Origin: Cryptomeria japonica
Lineage: Eukaryota; Streptophyta; Pinopsida; Cupressales; Cupressaceae
Assembly: GCF_030272615.1 (NCBI RefSeq)
Contig: NC_081413.1
Coordinates: forward strand, 606,896,209-606,956,208
Direction: 5' to 3'
Length of the DNA: 60,000 bases
A program made the translations under genes and the position numbers. The notes beneath the pieces are model-generated. The model had not been told where the DNA came from. It did no database searches and saw only the letters and a list, made by a program, of their open reading frames with translations. Shown one piece after another: positions 33,155 through 46,000 of the stretch (positions within the stretch are counted from its first letter, which is position 1; every line of letters starts with the position of its first letter).

Positions 33155-36100
33155 TTTTTTTTGATACAAGTCGATTTACCACTGAATTATATTAATATTT
33201 TAATTTTTTACATGGTGTCTAGTTCAATGAGCTCTAGAGGGAAAGAGCCAGTAAGAAAATCCTCTAGTATTGCTCCAAAAAACTTAAGGCCTACCTACCC
33301 ATTACAAAGAGGCCTCTTGGGCATAATCCAAAATACCCCTCCCCATATTACATAGCATTGCCATTAGATACAAAAGAAGCTGCCATAAAAGGCATACAAA
33401 AAGATATCAAATACATAATCATCCTTTTAGCTCACTGTGAAGAACACCACAATGATGGAATAGAAGAACAACTACCAATTAAAACTTTAGAATAGCAAAA
33501 AATTGGACATTCTCGAACCACCCCTGGCCACACAGAACAATTCTTCACTCCATTTATTAGCATAAAACTCAAGAAAAGAAATGAAACTATTGCAAGTGAG
33601 CATGCCATAAAGAAAACCGTGATCAGATAAAGAATAACCCAAATAAGAAGGAGAGCATGATGTTGAAACCCCGATAGAATCAACAAGAGGCCGAGCCAAA
33701 AGATTAACCATAAGAAGATCCAAGCAAAAAAACAACAAGAAGAAACCACTGCATATACTGCAACACCTGCAGTTTCCAAGATTCAAAACTCAACCACCAC
33801 TTTCCAAGCCTCAATGAAATCATCAGAATGAAGCAGAGTACACTCACACCCAAAATCCTCATCTTGGAATGAATGAGAATGACAACCCCCACAAGGAAAG
33901 AAGCACTAAGAGGAAGGAATGCTAAAATAAGATATATAACAAACTCATTTATATCGCAAACCAAATGAGAGAAGGCATCATAACAAATATAACTTGAAGC
34001 GCTGCATGAAATCTCAGAGAAGTTGAGATAAACAACTTGCACAATCATAATTACCAAGCCAATGATCCGCAAAAATGATCAACAACCGAGATAAAAAGCA
34101 CACACATTCATACTTAACACAACCAATCTCCCAAGATATGATCCACAATAATAAGTAAAGCCAATGAACAATAATGATTGCAATAGTACCAAACATGATA
34201 AGCAATCAAATACCAATAAGCAACTAGAGAAACCCGATACAAATGTCAAAGAAATCATGAAGGAGACATACCTCATGGATAAACTCCATCAACACCACCT
34301 TTCGTAGAGAAAACACTTGGTATGTATGACATCAACAAAAATGTTACCAAAAGATAAACAAGTGGACAACACCCTCCCTAATGTAACACATACAAGTATA
34401 TCCACAACGAAAAGGGTGCATGATAAGAGTATCAAACCATCAACTTTCAGGAACCACCAATCCTAACAATTAAACCAATCTGTCTAAGCTTATATTTCAC
34501 ACCTTCAAGACCAAGAAAACACATACCAAACCAATTCAAAATTGAAAAGCACCCCCTTGCCCATGAATCAACTAAATAAGCAAGAAATGTCGACCAAACA
34601 AAACTAGTATAAAATGCTAATGCAAGAAGACGGAATATCTGTGGGGGAGACCTCCAAATACTCCAAGCATTCCACTACGGCCTTGTTAGCAAGAAAATTA
34701 GCAATACAATTAATTTCCCTATAACAATGAGAGATAGTAAAGGAACTAAAAAACTTTAATTGAGCAAGAATTCGATCTAAAAGGTATTGTAACTGCCAGG
34801 AGGCACATTAATTATTGGAAATCGAATGAAAAGCCACCATAGAATCCCCTTCAATTACAATATCCTTAATGTTTAGAGAAATAGCTAAATCCAGACCAAA
34901 TGATAAAGCATGGAATTCAACATAATTGTTAGAACCAAAACCAAAATATTTACAAGCAGCCTTGACAATTTTTGAATTATGATAAAAAATGATAGCTCCA
35001 ATCCTATATTTGCCCAGGTTGCCCTTGGCAGCTCCATCAAAATTTAATTTGAAAGAGAATTGCGGAGGAGGGGACCATTTAGCAAGCCCACGCTTGACAA
35101 CAGAAGATAAACCTAATGATATTGCCCCATGAGAGGGAATGACTCGAAGAGCCTCCCAATTCCATGTCACCCAATTATCCCAGTGAGAAAGGGAACACAA
35201 ATGATCCAATTTTTTATAAATAAAGGAGAGCACACTTCAGAAATGGAAAATTGAATCCTGTCTATCACATCCACCAAGGAAGCAGATTTGTGTTTGGAAA
35301 TCCTATAATTCCTCTCAAGCCAGATATTCCAAATAACAATAGACAAAACAATAATCTAGAGACAAGAATAGAATGAAGTCGAATACAACAAAGGCCAAGC
35401 CATGAATTGAGATAGTAAATTAGGACAAATAGCAAGTGTCCATCCAAGCTTCCCAAACAACCAATACTAGCAATCCGAAGTAAAAGGACATGGTAGAAAC
35501 ACATGATCCAAAGATTCCATGAAGAAGCCACAAAACACACAAGGAAACACAGTTGTAATCCCAAGTCTATCTAATCTCATCCCCGTAAGAACTCTATCTT
35601 GTACTGCTAACCAAGCAAAAGAACCAGCTTTAGGAAGACAAGCCGAATGCCAAAAGAGCTGATAAGGCCAAGAGGAGAAAGAAGAGGGATGAGACAAAGC
35701 CTTATATCCCTCCCTTACTATATAAGAACCTGATACATTCTTAGTCTAGATCAAATCATCTTCCATGTCCTGAAATACTAGCAATCTCTTCTCAAGATCC
35801 TGGATATAAGCCTCTTTAAGTTCTCGGTCTACCAACACGGAATCAATAGATTTCCAACGAAAAATGAGATAGGGACTTGAATCATCAACATAGCAGTAAT
35901 CAACAACAAACACACCCCAATGATCTTTGAGGATATCTGATAAAGGGGACCAATCCCGAATACTAGTCATAATAGCATGGCCATTCCAAACTTCATCCCA
36001 AAATTGAGCCTTTCTCCCATTATGAATTACCCAAGAAAGATGGGGAAGGATAATCGATCAACAAGTGATAATAAAATTCCAAAAAACTGACCCTTTAGGA

Positions 36101-36215
36101 AGAGATGAAGTTGTGAATAACCGCTCTCTAGGAGCCCCCCTCAAATACTTAGCAAACATAAGAGAAGCCCATTTACTTGAGGGGTCCTTATAAAGCTTCA
36201 ATTTTTCATAGAGGG
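33155..36215 (-). mobile_element. 5'-truncated L1-type LINE
   Basis: On the minus strand the C-terminal end of ORF2 is followed by a 3' UTR of about 1.6 kb and a terminal A8 run (T8 on the plus strand at about 33155-33162). Nothing of the endonuclease or RT core is present, so the copy is 5' truncated. A TAAGAAATA motif at 33133-33141 and again at 36231-36239 is a weak candidate for the target duplication; the 13 bases between the left copy and the T run argue against an exact fit. Confidence 0.75.
34805..36190 (-). pseudogene. LINE ORF2 C-terminus: zinc-binding RT region and RNase H
   Basis: The sequence runs through WVIHNGRKAQFWDEVW (36030), then the zf-RVT-like region FWHSACLPKAGSFAWLAVQD and CVFCGFFMESLDHVFLPCPF (35467-35697). 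The RNase H follows (FKLNFDGAAKGNLGKYRIGA, NNYVEFHALSFGLDLA, IVIEGDSMVAF; 34808-35060). Most of it is in open frames broken by a few stops and shifts. Confidence 0.8.
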
Positions 36216-37600
36216 TAATCATTCATAGTATAAGAAATATAATGAATCTCCTATGCAGATATAACATGACAAACTTACCAAGCTCAGTTGTAATGTGCAA
36301 AAGACCCACAATAAAATGATTCTAGAAACCCCAAAACCTTCAAGTATAGAAAGCCATGATGACGCCCTCATGACAACAAAAAGATGCATCAAATGAAAAA
36401 AGTATGAATGCCATATGTCTCTTTAGGGTTTTATTTACCTTAAAGTGTATTTGGACAACTTAGGTATTTTTGCCTTTGTTTAAAATCATTCAAACTAATA
36501 CCCCATGCACTTATTTTGCATAAGTGTAGAATGTTTGCAAACTTATAATAAGTCACTTTATTAAGTGAAGAGGTGTAATGTATTGTAAAGACACATGTTT
36601 TGGAAATGGTCAAAGGCATGTGTTTTGCAAAATTTATGAGATGGAGAGCATATAGGGAGGTTTGAAGAAGTTGACAAACATGTGGAGAAGATACAAGGGT
36701 GGTTTTGAGTCAGTTTTGGAGAGGTTAATGCATTTTTAAGTTCCTTTATGATAAAAGGTGATGAGGCTTGACTTTTTCTTCATGCACATGCCTTTTTGGA
36801 GTTGTTTGGGAGGCTTCAAAATAGGATTTTTGAATGTATACGACCAAGGTGGTTTTTAGTTCCTATCTTCATGCAACTATTTAGGAGGCATAAGTATTGT
36901 TAAAACTTCATTTTTGAAGTTAGTTCTTGCTAGTCATTTCTTGCTACTTGTAACTTTTCAGAGTTCTTTTGCAAAGGTGATAAGTTTGTATCTCAGTTTC
37001 AAAGATTTATACAACATTGTAACACCTTTTGACAATAATAGAGCAGTTTTGCCTTCTCATTCTTCTAATATCAATTGTGTGCTTAGTGATTGATGCAATT
37101 TCATGCAAAGTCTTTTGTCCTTGTAATTGTGTCTAATAGTAGCACCATTATGCAGGAATACATACATATTTGCAGGTTATAAGTTGTGCCAGTGATAAAT
37201 CACAGTCTCAAGTTGTGAGAAAGCATCTTTTTCCTACTAGGATTTTGATCACCTTAGCCTTCTTATAAATTGTTGATGCAAAGATTATGAAATAATTGAG
37301 TTGTGTTTGAAAAAATTTGTTACTGGTTATTTTGTGTGTTAGTCAGTTGTGCAAGTTCAAATCATCATTTTGGTGCATCACCTTAGGAAGTAGGTCTTTA
37401 TTTTATGTTTCCTCTTTACCTTTTCCTTTGCAAAATTTAGTTTAGGTGAAGTATCCATAAGAACCAACTTTCTCTAGAGGTTCATTCTCATTGCAAGTTA
37501 CCCACAACCTGGGAATGTTTGCATGTATCACAAGGTTGCTAAGTTGATAGCTTAGCAAAAGGTGCAAACTTGTGTGATAACAAGAATAACATAGGTTACT
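36216..37600. other. Unassigned part of the block inserted in element E
   Basis: No protein recognised. Composition and many TTTG-rich stretches resemble an LTR, but I could not find matching ends. Confidence 0.35.
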
Positions 37601-37606
37601 TTCCTA

Positions 37607-38960
37607 AAAGAGAAATCAAAATCTTTAGATAGATTTAAGGTTTTAAAATATATGGTTGAAAATGAAATGGATGCTAGGATCAAATACTTAAGGGATGTTA
37701 GAGGAGGTAAATTTGTATCAATTGAGATTGAAAGATTTTATGATCTTAAGCATGGTATTAGGAGAGATTTGTCTGCTCCTAGGACACCACAATAGAATGG
37801 GATTGATAAAAGGAAAAATGGGATTGTTCAAGAGATGGCTAAAACAATATTGAAAGGTTCTAATCGACCGATGTTTATTGTAAGAAAGTTGTGCATACTG
37901 CAATATATATTCTTAATATAGTAAAGGTGAGAGATAATCATTCTAAAACCCCTTATGAGCTTTGGTATGAAAGACCTGCTATTGTCAAGTACTTCAAAAG
38001 CTTTAGAAGCAAATGATTTATCAAAAGAGATGAAAATGATCTTTGAAATTTTTATTCAAGGGTTGATGAAGGAACCTTTCTTGGTTACTTGACAAGAAAC
38101 AAGCCCTACGGATGTTTTAACAAAAGACTTGAGAAGATAATTGAAAGTGCACCTGTCGTAGTAGATGAAGATTGGAATTAGATTGCATCTGTACTTGAGG
38201 ATTGGAGACTTGATGTTGTTCCTTGCATTAAAGAGGAAGAAGAAGAAAATCAAACAAAGGAAAAGGAATTAAAAAAGACCCCCAAGACTCCATCAAGATA
38301 TGTTCAAAAGAATCACTCTGAAGATCAAATTATTGGTGACAAAAATGGAGTGTGGACTAGGAGGAGACTTGCCAAGGAAAGTGAACATGTAAATATTTGT
38401 CTTCTATCACAAGTTTAGCCTAAAACCTTTTATGATGCATGCAGGGATAAAGGATGAATTTAAGCTATGGAAGAAGAACTTGAGTAGATTGAAAATAATT
38501 GGATATGGGAACTTGTTCCTAGACCTATTGATAAGAAAATTATTGGAACTAAGTGAGTGTTCCAAAACAAATTGAATGAAGAAGGAAAATTGATAAGGAA
38601 CAAGGCCATATTGGTGCATAAGGGATATTCTCAAGTAGAAGGCATTGATTTTGAGGAGACTTGCTTCGATGGTTAGAATGGAGGCAATTACAGGCAATTA
38701 CAATGTTCTTAGTTTTTTCTACTCACAAAACCTTCAAGGTATATCAAATGGATTCCAAGTCATCTTTTCTGAATGGAGATCTAGAAGAATAAGTCTACAT
38801 AGAACAACGCGATGGATTTCAGTTGGCAAAAGATTTGGACATTGTATACAGATTGAAAAAGGCTCTATATGGTCTCAAGAAAACCCCTATGGCTTGGTAT
38901 GCAAGGTTGGATATGTATCTACTGCAACAAGGCTTCAAGAAAGGTACAACTAATAGCAAT
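37607..38960 (+). pseudogene. Integrase C-terminal half and RT start of element E
   Basis: Frames give KEKSKSLDRFKVLKYMVENE, then FYDLKHGIRRDLSAPRTPQ and, after a stop, NGIDKRKNGIVQEMAKTIL. This is the end of the copia integrase core with the Glu position of Q-x-NG-x-x-E-R replaced or lost. Pieces of the RT start follow near 38450-38960 in several frames. Confidence 0.75.
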
Positions 38961-39957
38961 CTTTATTTCAAAATTTAGTATGGAATATTGTTGATTGTAG
39001 TTGTATATGTTGATGATATCATCTTTGAAGGAGAAGATAAGGCATGCAAAAGATTTGCAAATGAAGTGTAGAAGGAATTCAAGATGTTAATGATTGGTGA
39101 GTTATCCTTATTTCTTGGCCTTCAAGTTGCTCAGTTAGATAATGTACTTTTTATTTCTCAAGTAAAGTATGTTAAGGAGATGTTAAAGAAGTTTGGTATA
39201 GAGAATGCTAAACTTGTGAACATCCCCATGGCTTTTGGTTGTCTCTTGAGCAAGGATGATAGATCTTTGGAAGTTGATTAGACTCTGTATAAATCTATGA
39301 TTGGTGGCTTGTTGTACTTGAATACTTCTAGACATGATATTATGCATGGAATATGTATGGTTGCTAGAGATCAAGCTAATCCTTATAAATCTCATGATGT
39401 GGCAGTCAAAAGGATATTCAAATATTTGAAAGGGACTTTGGATTATGGTCTATGGTATAAGAAGGACAATGATTTCTCTCTCATGGCTTACACAGATGTT
39501 GATTGGGTTTATTTTTTTTATGACATAAGAAGTACCAGTGGTAGTAAATTTTCTTGGGAGGTAGATTGGTCTCCTAGCTCAACAAGAAGCAAGATTCAGT
39601 CTCCTTATCCACTGCAAAAGCATAATACATTACTGCAACATCCTACTACACTTATGTGATGTGGATGGAGCAAACTTTGAAAGATGTCAAGGTGATTTAT
39701 GATGTGCCCATTCCTATTATGTGCGATAATACTAGTACAATAATTATTTAAATTTTTTTTGTGATGCATTCAAGAACTAAGCACATTTCTATTTGGCATC
39801 ACTTCTTAAGGGAGAAAGTTGTAAAGAAGGAAGTCAGATTGGAGTATGTACCTACTAAGGATAAGATTGCAAACATATTCACTAAGGAAAACCCAAAGGA
39901 TACCTTTGAGTATCTTGGACAGAAGCTAGGGGTTATTGCCCCTCCTTCTTCGAACTA
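38961..39957 (+). pseudogene. RT end and RNase H of element E
   Basis: The RT active site YVDD lies at 39006-39017. It is followed by MIGELSLFLGLQVAQ, VKYVKEMLKKFG, SMIGGLLYLNTSRHDI and FKYLKGTLDYGLWY. RNase H begins at AYTDVDWVYFFYDIRSTSGS. The C-terminal piece RTKHISIWHHFLREKVVKKE and LEYVPTKDKIANIFTKE is at 39761-39957. Stops occur at several sites. Confidence 0.8.
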
Positions 39958-40271
39958 AGATGCATATAATGGTGCATCCATCCAAGGGGATAATTTCAAG
40001 ATATATCAATTGTCTTGGATTGATGTCGAGTGCAGGGGGAGCAAGTGGCTAGTTTGTTGTTGTTGTAAAGGAAGAACGATTTGGATATAGAATTAAGGGG
40101 ATAGTTATATGTCGAAATGACGATGAAGTGTATATTTGTGCCCTTTGTCCTTGATGTCAAAGGAGGAGAGATATCAATTGAAGATGAGAGATACTATGTG
40201 GAAGAGATACTATTGATAGGGGAAGTCTATGTAAATGTTTGCAATACTATGTAAGGTGTCTCCATCAATGA

Positions 40272-40284
40272 CAAAGGGGGGGAT
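40272..40284 (+). other. Polypurine tract of element E
   Basis: CAAAGGGGGGGAT lies directly before the 3' LTR start. Confidence 0.7.
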
Positions 40285-42609
40285 TATTGGCAATAAGTTT
40301 TGTCATTGATGTCAACCTAATGTTTGACAATATCTGTTGTGCTTGATGATTGTCAATTGTTATGTGGTCCTTGATTTTGTTGTGTTGTCATGGTTTGCTA
40401 AGGAAGATTTTATAGAGTACTAATGTTGATGGTTGTAGTTGCCTTGAGTTGTGGATGTCCACCTTTCTTGGTGTTTAATGTCTACATTCAGTATGTTGTG
40501 TTGATAGTATAATGATGATAAGTTGTGGATTTGTAGAATGACGACGATGGTTAGGATATGTTTTCCTTGGCCTTGACGCTCTTGTTCAGGCTAGTGTTAT
40601 TTTTGAATGATCGAATTATGGTGAGATGTGATATGTAGGAAAGAGTATTTAAAGTACAACTTGAAGAATGCTCCACATTTTTTCATAGTTGAGGATTAGA
40701 TCTTGCAGATTTGAACATGAATTTATGCTCTGTGGTATTGCACTACTATCTTGTTAGGGTATTTGGTGTTGCAGTTGAAGTGGATAGTGATTATTGTTTG
40801 TTGATAGTCTGGTTGTCTATTAGAAGTATATTTGATTGATTTGGAAAATTATTTGCATTTCTCAACATTAATTTTTTATGTGTTGTGACTTGGAGGACAT
40901 GCTTGTAATGTTTGTGCATTGTCTCAGTTCTAGTTTCAGGTGTTGAGGTCTTCTACAAGAAGATTTATTGATGTTCTATTCAGGATTGTGTTTCTTGGCA
41001 TTCTGGCAATGAAGTGTCTTGTATCTGTTTGTGTTGCTTGTCATTCTAGAAATAAAGTGTCTTTGTATCTATTTATATCTATTTTGGATGTTCCAGGAAT
41101 GTCCTTATGTGCTCCATATGGTGTTGAATGATCATTTTGGTGCTACAGTATGTCTGATGTTGTATTTTTTAGGTAATTGTTGTGGTTTGGCTAACAAAGT
41201 TTTATTTTATATCTTGTGTTATGATATTAATGTATGTGATGAATTTGGAGAGTGTATTTAGTTGTATTTGGGTCCTACCCTTGGCATGTGGGGATCCACC
41301 TTAATTTATTTCATTTGGATGAAATGTTTTTGGGTTGACTGGTTATGTGCTACATTGTTTTACTACATGTTACCTTGTTGTTGACCTTGGATAATGTGTG
41401 CTAGTGTGTTTATAGTTTGGAGCCACTTAGAGAAGTGTAATATGATGTTTTAGGTCCTTTCTATCTCTTATATTGGTTTTCATCTACCACAATTGTATTT
41501 GGTGGCTGACTTAATTGGAATTATTCTTATCTTGTGTTGTGACTGACCTAATTGATGTTTTTGGATCTATTTGTATCTGTTTGTATTTCACCAACATGCA
41601 TAAATGTGACATTGAGAAATACGTATTTGGGAATGTTTTTGGATGTTCTACGAATGTCCTCATATGCTCCACATGGTGTTGAATGATCAGTTTGATGTTG
41701 CATTGTGTCTAATATTGTCTTTATGGGTAATTGTTGTTTGATTGACAAAATTTTGTTTTCCATCTTGTGTTATAATTTTAATGATATGTGATGACTTTAG
41801 AGAGTGTGTTTAGTTGTATTTGGGTCCTACTCTTGGCGTGTGGGGATCCACATTAAGTTATTTCATCTAGATGATATGTTATTGGGCACACTAGTTATGT
41901 GCTACATAGTTTATCTACACATTACCTTATTGTTGACCTTGGATGTTGTGTTCCAGCATGTGTATTATTTGGAGCCACTTAGAGAAGTGTAATATAATTT
42001 TTTAGGTCCTCCCTATCTCTTGGATTGGACTGCATTCACCACAAAAAATTTGGTGGCCAAATTAATTGGACTTATGCTTGTATCATGTTGTGGCCGACCT
42101 TTTTGATGTTTTGAGATGTAAAGATTGGTATATATAAAGGATCAAATCAGTATGGAATGTATGGTGTTGTAACGTGAGTGGATAAATTAGAATATGTGTG
42201 AGTTTTCTTTCATTATCATATCATTTGCAAGATTTTGTGATGCAAAGATAGTGGATATGTAGTGGTGATTGTCGTTGGAGTTGGTCTCTTATAGAAATGT
42301 TTCAAGTACAACTTTATATTTGAAGAATACTTTATCTTTCTAATTCAAATGTTGTAATATTGTATCTTGCCTTGGAGAAGTGATCTTTAGTTTGCAAGTC
42401 TTTGTATCTTGCCCTAGAGCAGTGAGCTTCAACCTACAAGTCCTTATGTATCATGCCTCAGAGCAATGAGCTTCAGCCTGGAAGTCCTTATGTATCTTGC
42501 CCCGAGATAGTGCATCTTAGCCTACAAATCCTTTTAGGTAGTAGCATTATTCCTTGGCAGTGAGCCTAAAATAGATTTGTAATCATTTCATATATTGTGA
42601 GTTGACTCT
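40285..42609 (+). repeat. 3' LTR of element E, cut by element D
   Basis: Starts TATTGGCAATAAG (TG changed to TA) and contains an internal duplication: the block from about 41085 recurs from about 41641, spacing near 556 bases. Its later part matches the 5' LTR. It breaks off at 42609, where TGTAGACAC begins element D. Confidence 0.75.
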
Positions 42610-42675
42610 TGTAGACACTTAAAATTATCCTAGCCTAATTAAATAAATATTTTATTTATTTAAATATTTCATCCT
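42610..42675 (+). repeat. 5' LTR of element D, first part
   Basis: From TGTAGACAC to the TCCT copied by the insertion of element C. TA-rich blocks of the same kind continue past element C at 54777. Confidence 0.7.
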
Positions 42676-42699
42676 GGGTATGTGCACAAAGATGGTGGT
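42676..42699. repeat. Left terminal inverted repeat of element C
   Basis: Begins GGGTATGTGCACAAAGATGG. Matches the complement of 54749-54772 at 22 of 24 positions. The shared AGTGGACAC lies a little further in on both sides. Confidence 0.8.
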
Positions 42700-42739
42700 C
42701 AGAAAAGTGGACACCACCCAAAAAAAACATGAAAAAACA

Positions 42740-42950
42740 AGCAACGCGTATGCAGTTCTAAAATTTGAAATCCCCGTACGCGCTTAGATCCGTTGTTCCC
42801 GAGCCTAAAAAAGATATCGTGTACACATTGTCTTTAGGAAAGTGAGTGCGCACACACTATCTTTAGGAAAGTAAGAGCGTAAGCGCTGCTTTTCGGAAAG
42901 TGAGTGCGTACACACTCATAAGCCCTAAAGAACCGCATACGCAGTACCTG
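42740..42950. promoter_or_regulatory. Left subterminal CGTACGC motif array of element C
   Basis: Motifs include ACGCGTATGCAGT, CCCCGTACGCGCTT, GAGTGCGTACACACT, GAGCGTAAGCGCT and CGCATACGCAGT. The exact strings CCCCGTACGCGCTT and GCGTATGCAGT recur at the right end. They are probable transposase binding sites and may overlap the promoter of the plus-strand gene. Confidence 0.65.
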
Positions 42951-43037
42951 TCAAAAAATTTTTTTTTTAAAAAGAACTGGGTCTTATTTTCCCGTGACCA
43001 CAGTGTTTTTTCCTCCATTTCCTCCACAAAACCACAA

Positions 43038-46000
43038 ATGGGCTGCCTCATTTCTCCACCAAACTCTATGGATCAAGGTTAGTTTTTCTTAATTTTTGTC
43101 TTTCTTTCTCGTTTATTCAATTTGTTTTAGGTTTTGAATTTAATTTCGTTTATTTTGATTAGGTTTTTTAATTTTTTGTTTCAAAAACCAGATTCTGATA
43201 ATCCACAACAACAACAAAATGCACCTCCTGAAAACCCTGAACAAAACCCACAAGATACACCTCCAGTTCCTCATTTTGATCGTACACCTGAAACACAGGA
43301 GCAATTGATTAATCAGTTAGGGCAAAACACATCTAAAATAAATAGACTAAGTAATAAATTAAAAATATTTGAGCTTGAGCATCATAAATCCCTCACCACT
43401 ATCCTAGAAACATTAGCTAGTGGTGCCACAACCGTTTCCACACAAATTACAAAATGGGGAAACTTTAGGGATATGTGTTGTTAATACTATGCTGGTGGGT
43501 TATCATACGAGGGAGTGAAAAACAAAAATATTAGTAAACAACAAATATGTGCCCTTTTTGTTGATCTTAAAACTGGTCAGTCATTACCTCTTAATGCAAA
43601 GAGGTTTCTCATACATAGGTTTACCAATGTGTAGATGAAGAATCTTTTTTGGTAGAGGTGGTGGATGGTCTTTGATGATCCACCTTGTAATAATTATGAG
43701 GTGCCATTGTATTTTTTGAGAAAAGTATACTATGAGTTTGTCCTCAATGTGTGGCCAAACTATTTTGACATAAGAGAGTTCCATGGTAGAGGTGGCAGAT
43801 CTACCCAAGATAGACCTGGAGCTTGTAGGTGGGTAGCCTTGGAGAGTCATCGCTCCTAGCACCCAAATCCAAGGTGCATCAAATTGTCCCAGTAGAGCTG
43901 AAAGAGTCGATGGAGCTATAGACTCTTTAGGCAGCCACAACATTGATTGGTGCCATCATCTAGCATGGGACACAGTTAGAAACCCCTCTTGTATTGGATG
44001 ATGAGTCATTAGTCGCTCCAGGTGGCGATAGAGAGCCCATTCAGCATGTATGTGTCAATTGCTCGGGGCTATGCTCAGGGATGAATGACGAGGCCACTGC
44101 AAATGGATCCACATCTCATTCGTGCACGATTTGCGGGAGTAGATGTTAGACCTGCATGACTGAGGATGTGGCGTTGACAAAGGAGTTGATGCAGATGTTG
44201 TTTCCCCATCAGTAGCAAACAAAGGTGTGTTCATTTGAATTCATAGCATTTTATTTATCAGTCACTTTAAATTTGTAATTACATAAATGAATTTTCATTT
44301 ATACATCGATTTAAATTGATACAAATAATATGCATTTCAGGTTGCAGCAATGGTATCCCATACTCTTCCCACAGTTACTACAGCTGCAACTTCGATGCTT
44401 GAGGTATAAATTTTGTAACATGTTAAAATAGAATAGTACACTTTGAATTCAAAAAAATAACAAAATATACTATCTTTAATGCTTGGTCCAATTTTTGGTT
44501 TGTAGGTGTTGATAGGGGACCAAATGTCCTAGATTCATGACATCACACTCTCAGCGATCGATTTTGGCCTATAAGGCTATATGGTATCATATTTTGTACA
44601 ACATTTTTTATGTATTGTTTTGATGGAATATGCAAGTCATTTTATTTTAGATTTTTTAAATTATGTTTAATATATTATCTGTACTAATATCTCATGTTAA
44701 TTTTGTTTTTTTAGGGTACCCCCTCCACGTCTAGGCCTCGTCCTAAGCAAAAGAATTCCTTGAAGATGCCAAAACGTGGGAAGAAGGTAATTGAACACAT
44801 TTTTAGTTGTACAATTGTTTGAAAATGTTGAAATCAAGTCTTAGTTGGGGTTTGTAGATTGATTAGTGTTTTTTGTCTATTTTACATGTACAAGGGCCAT
44901 TGAGCTATGTGGATTTGTTGAATGCACTTGATTCGCCTGTGGATCGAGAGAGGGCGGAGGTATGTATCTCTACTTTATTTTCTTGATTTCATGATTATAT
45001 GCATGTGTACATGTGAACTTGTGATAAATTATAATCTTATAATTTTTTCATACATGAAATATCCATAACTGCTTCATCAATGGCGAGCCCTCCTCCATGC
45101 ACTAGAGAATGTCATGTCCCCATCTTTTTGATGCAATTCCCACATTGCATTTGATGAATAAAGACACTTAAAAATTTCTAAGTGTCAAAAGTTAATAAGG
45201 AAAAAATAACTTTTAGAAAGTTACTTTATAAGTCTAAGTTTCTTTTTTTAATAAAGGCTTATGTTTGAATAAAGTGCTATGCGTACCTTTTAATAAAGTG
45301 GCCCCTTCAATGTCAACACCACCCCTTTGCTCAAATCACTTAAATGACATGGTATGGTGGGGTCCTTGTCATTCTTTAAAAGCCTTTAAGCCTTTAAGCT
45401 ACGTGGATCCAAAAGATGGCAAGGAAGATGCTTTTTTAGTTGGATATTCCATTTAGGGTTACGCCACTCTTTGGAAAAGGTTATTAGACATTTTGGAGGA
45501 GGGAATTGGTATTATGTTATTATTTTATTTCTGATTTTCTCTGCTCTGCAAAAGCAACACAAATTGCAGGTGTTTGGAGGACGTAAACCCTCAAATCTGC
45601 ATTGGTAGTGGAGGTATACCCACTAATTTGCCCACGTGGGACAAGGATGTGCCTTGTCTAGACCCATTGGGGGTCAATTTAGCAACAAAACCAACCCAAC
45701 AATCACCATTAGGTGTGATACATCAGTTCTGAGCAATTTGTCTTGAAATTACAACAAGTGTGGGTTTCATAATTGTAGTCGTACCATTCCAGGCAATGTC
45801 GTACCATTCTAGAAGGTTGTGCATCAATTTAAAATTAAATGGAGGGTTCTAACTCCATTTCTTGTGCTTGAACTCATTGTTGGGATTAGAAAGGGGAGTG
45901 TGGAAGAAATCACAGTCAACTGACTAGATTTGTGATCAGGGTGAGCAAAACAGTGGAAAAAGAAGGTCAAAATTGTATAATTTTGCCTGGCAAAGGTTGG

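Larger units (their letters stand above)
27725..42609 (+). mobile_element. Element E: decayed Ty1/copia retrotransposon
   Basis: Order on the plus strand: 5' LTR (5'-truncated, about 27725-29074), iMet primer site, gag, protease, first part of integrase, an inserted block (about 30860-37600, including a LINE), rest of integrase, RT, RNase H, polypurine tract and 3' LTR (40285-42609), cut by element D. The order integrase before RT defines copia. Many stops and frameshifts show age. Confidence 0.88.

Noticed and set aside
33432-34276. Hydrophobic frames on the minus strand resembling membrane proteins
   Set aside because: They lie in the 3' UTR of the LINE, overlap each other in different frames and have only T-rich codon composition.
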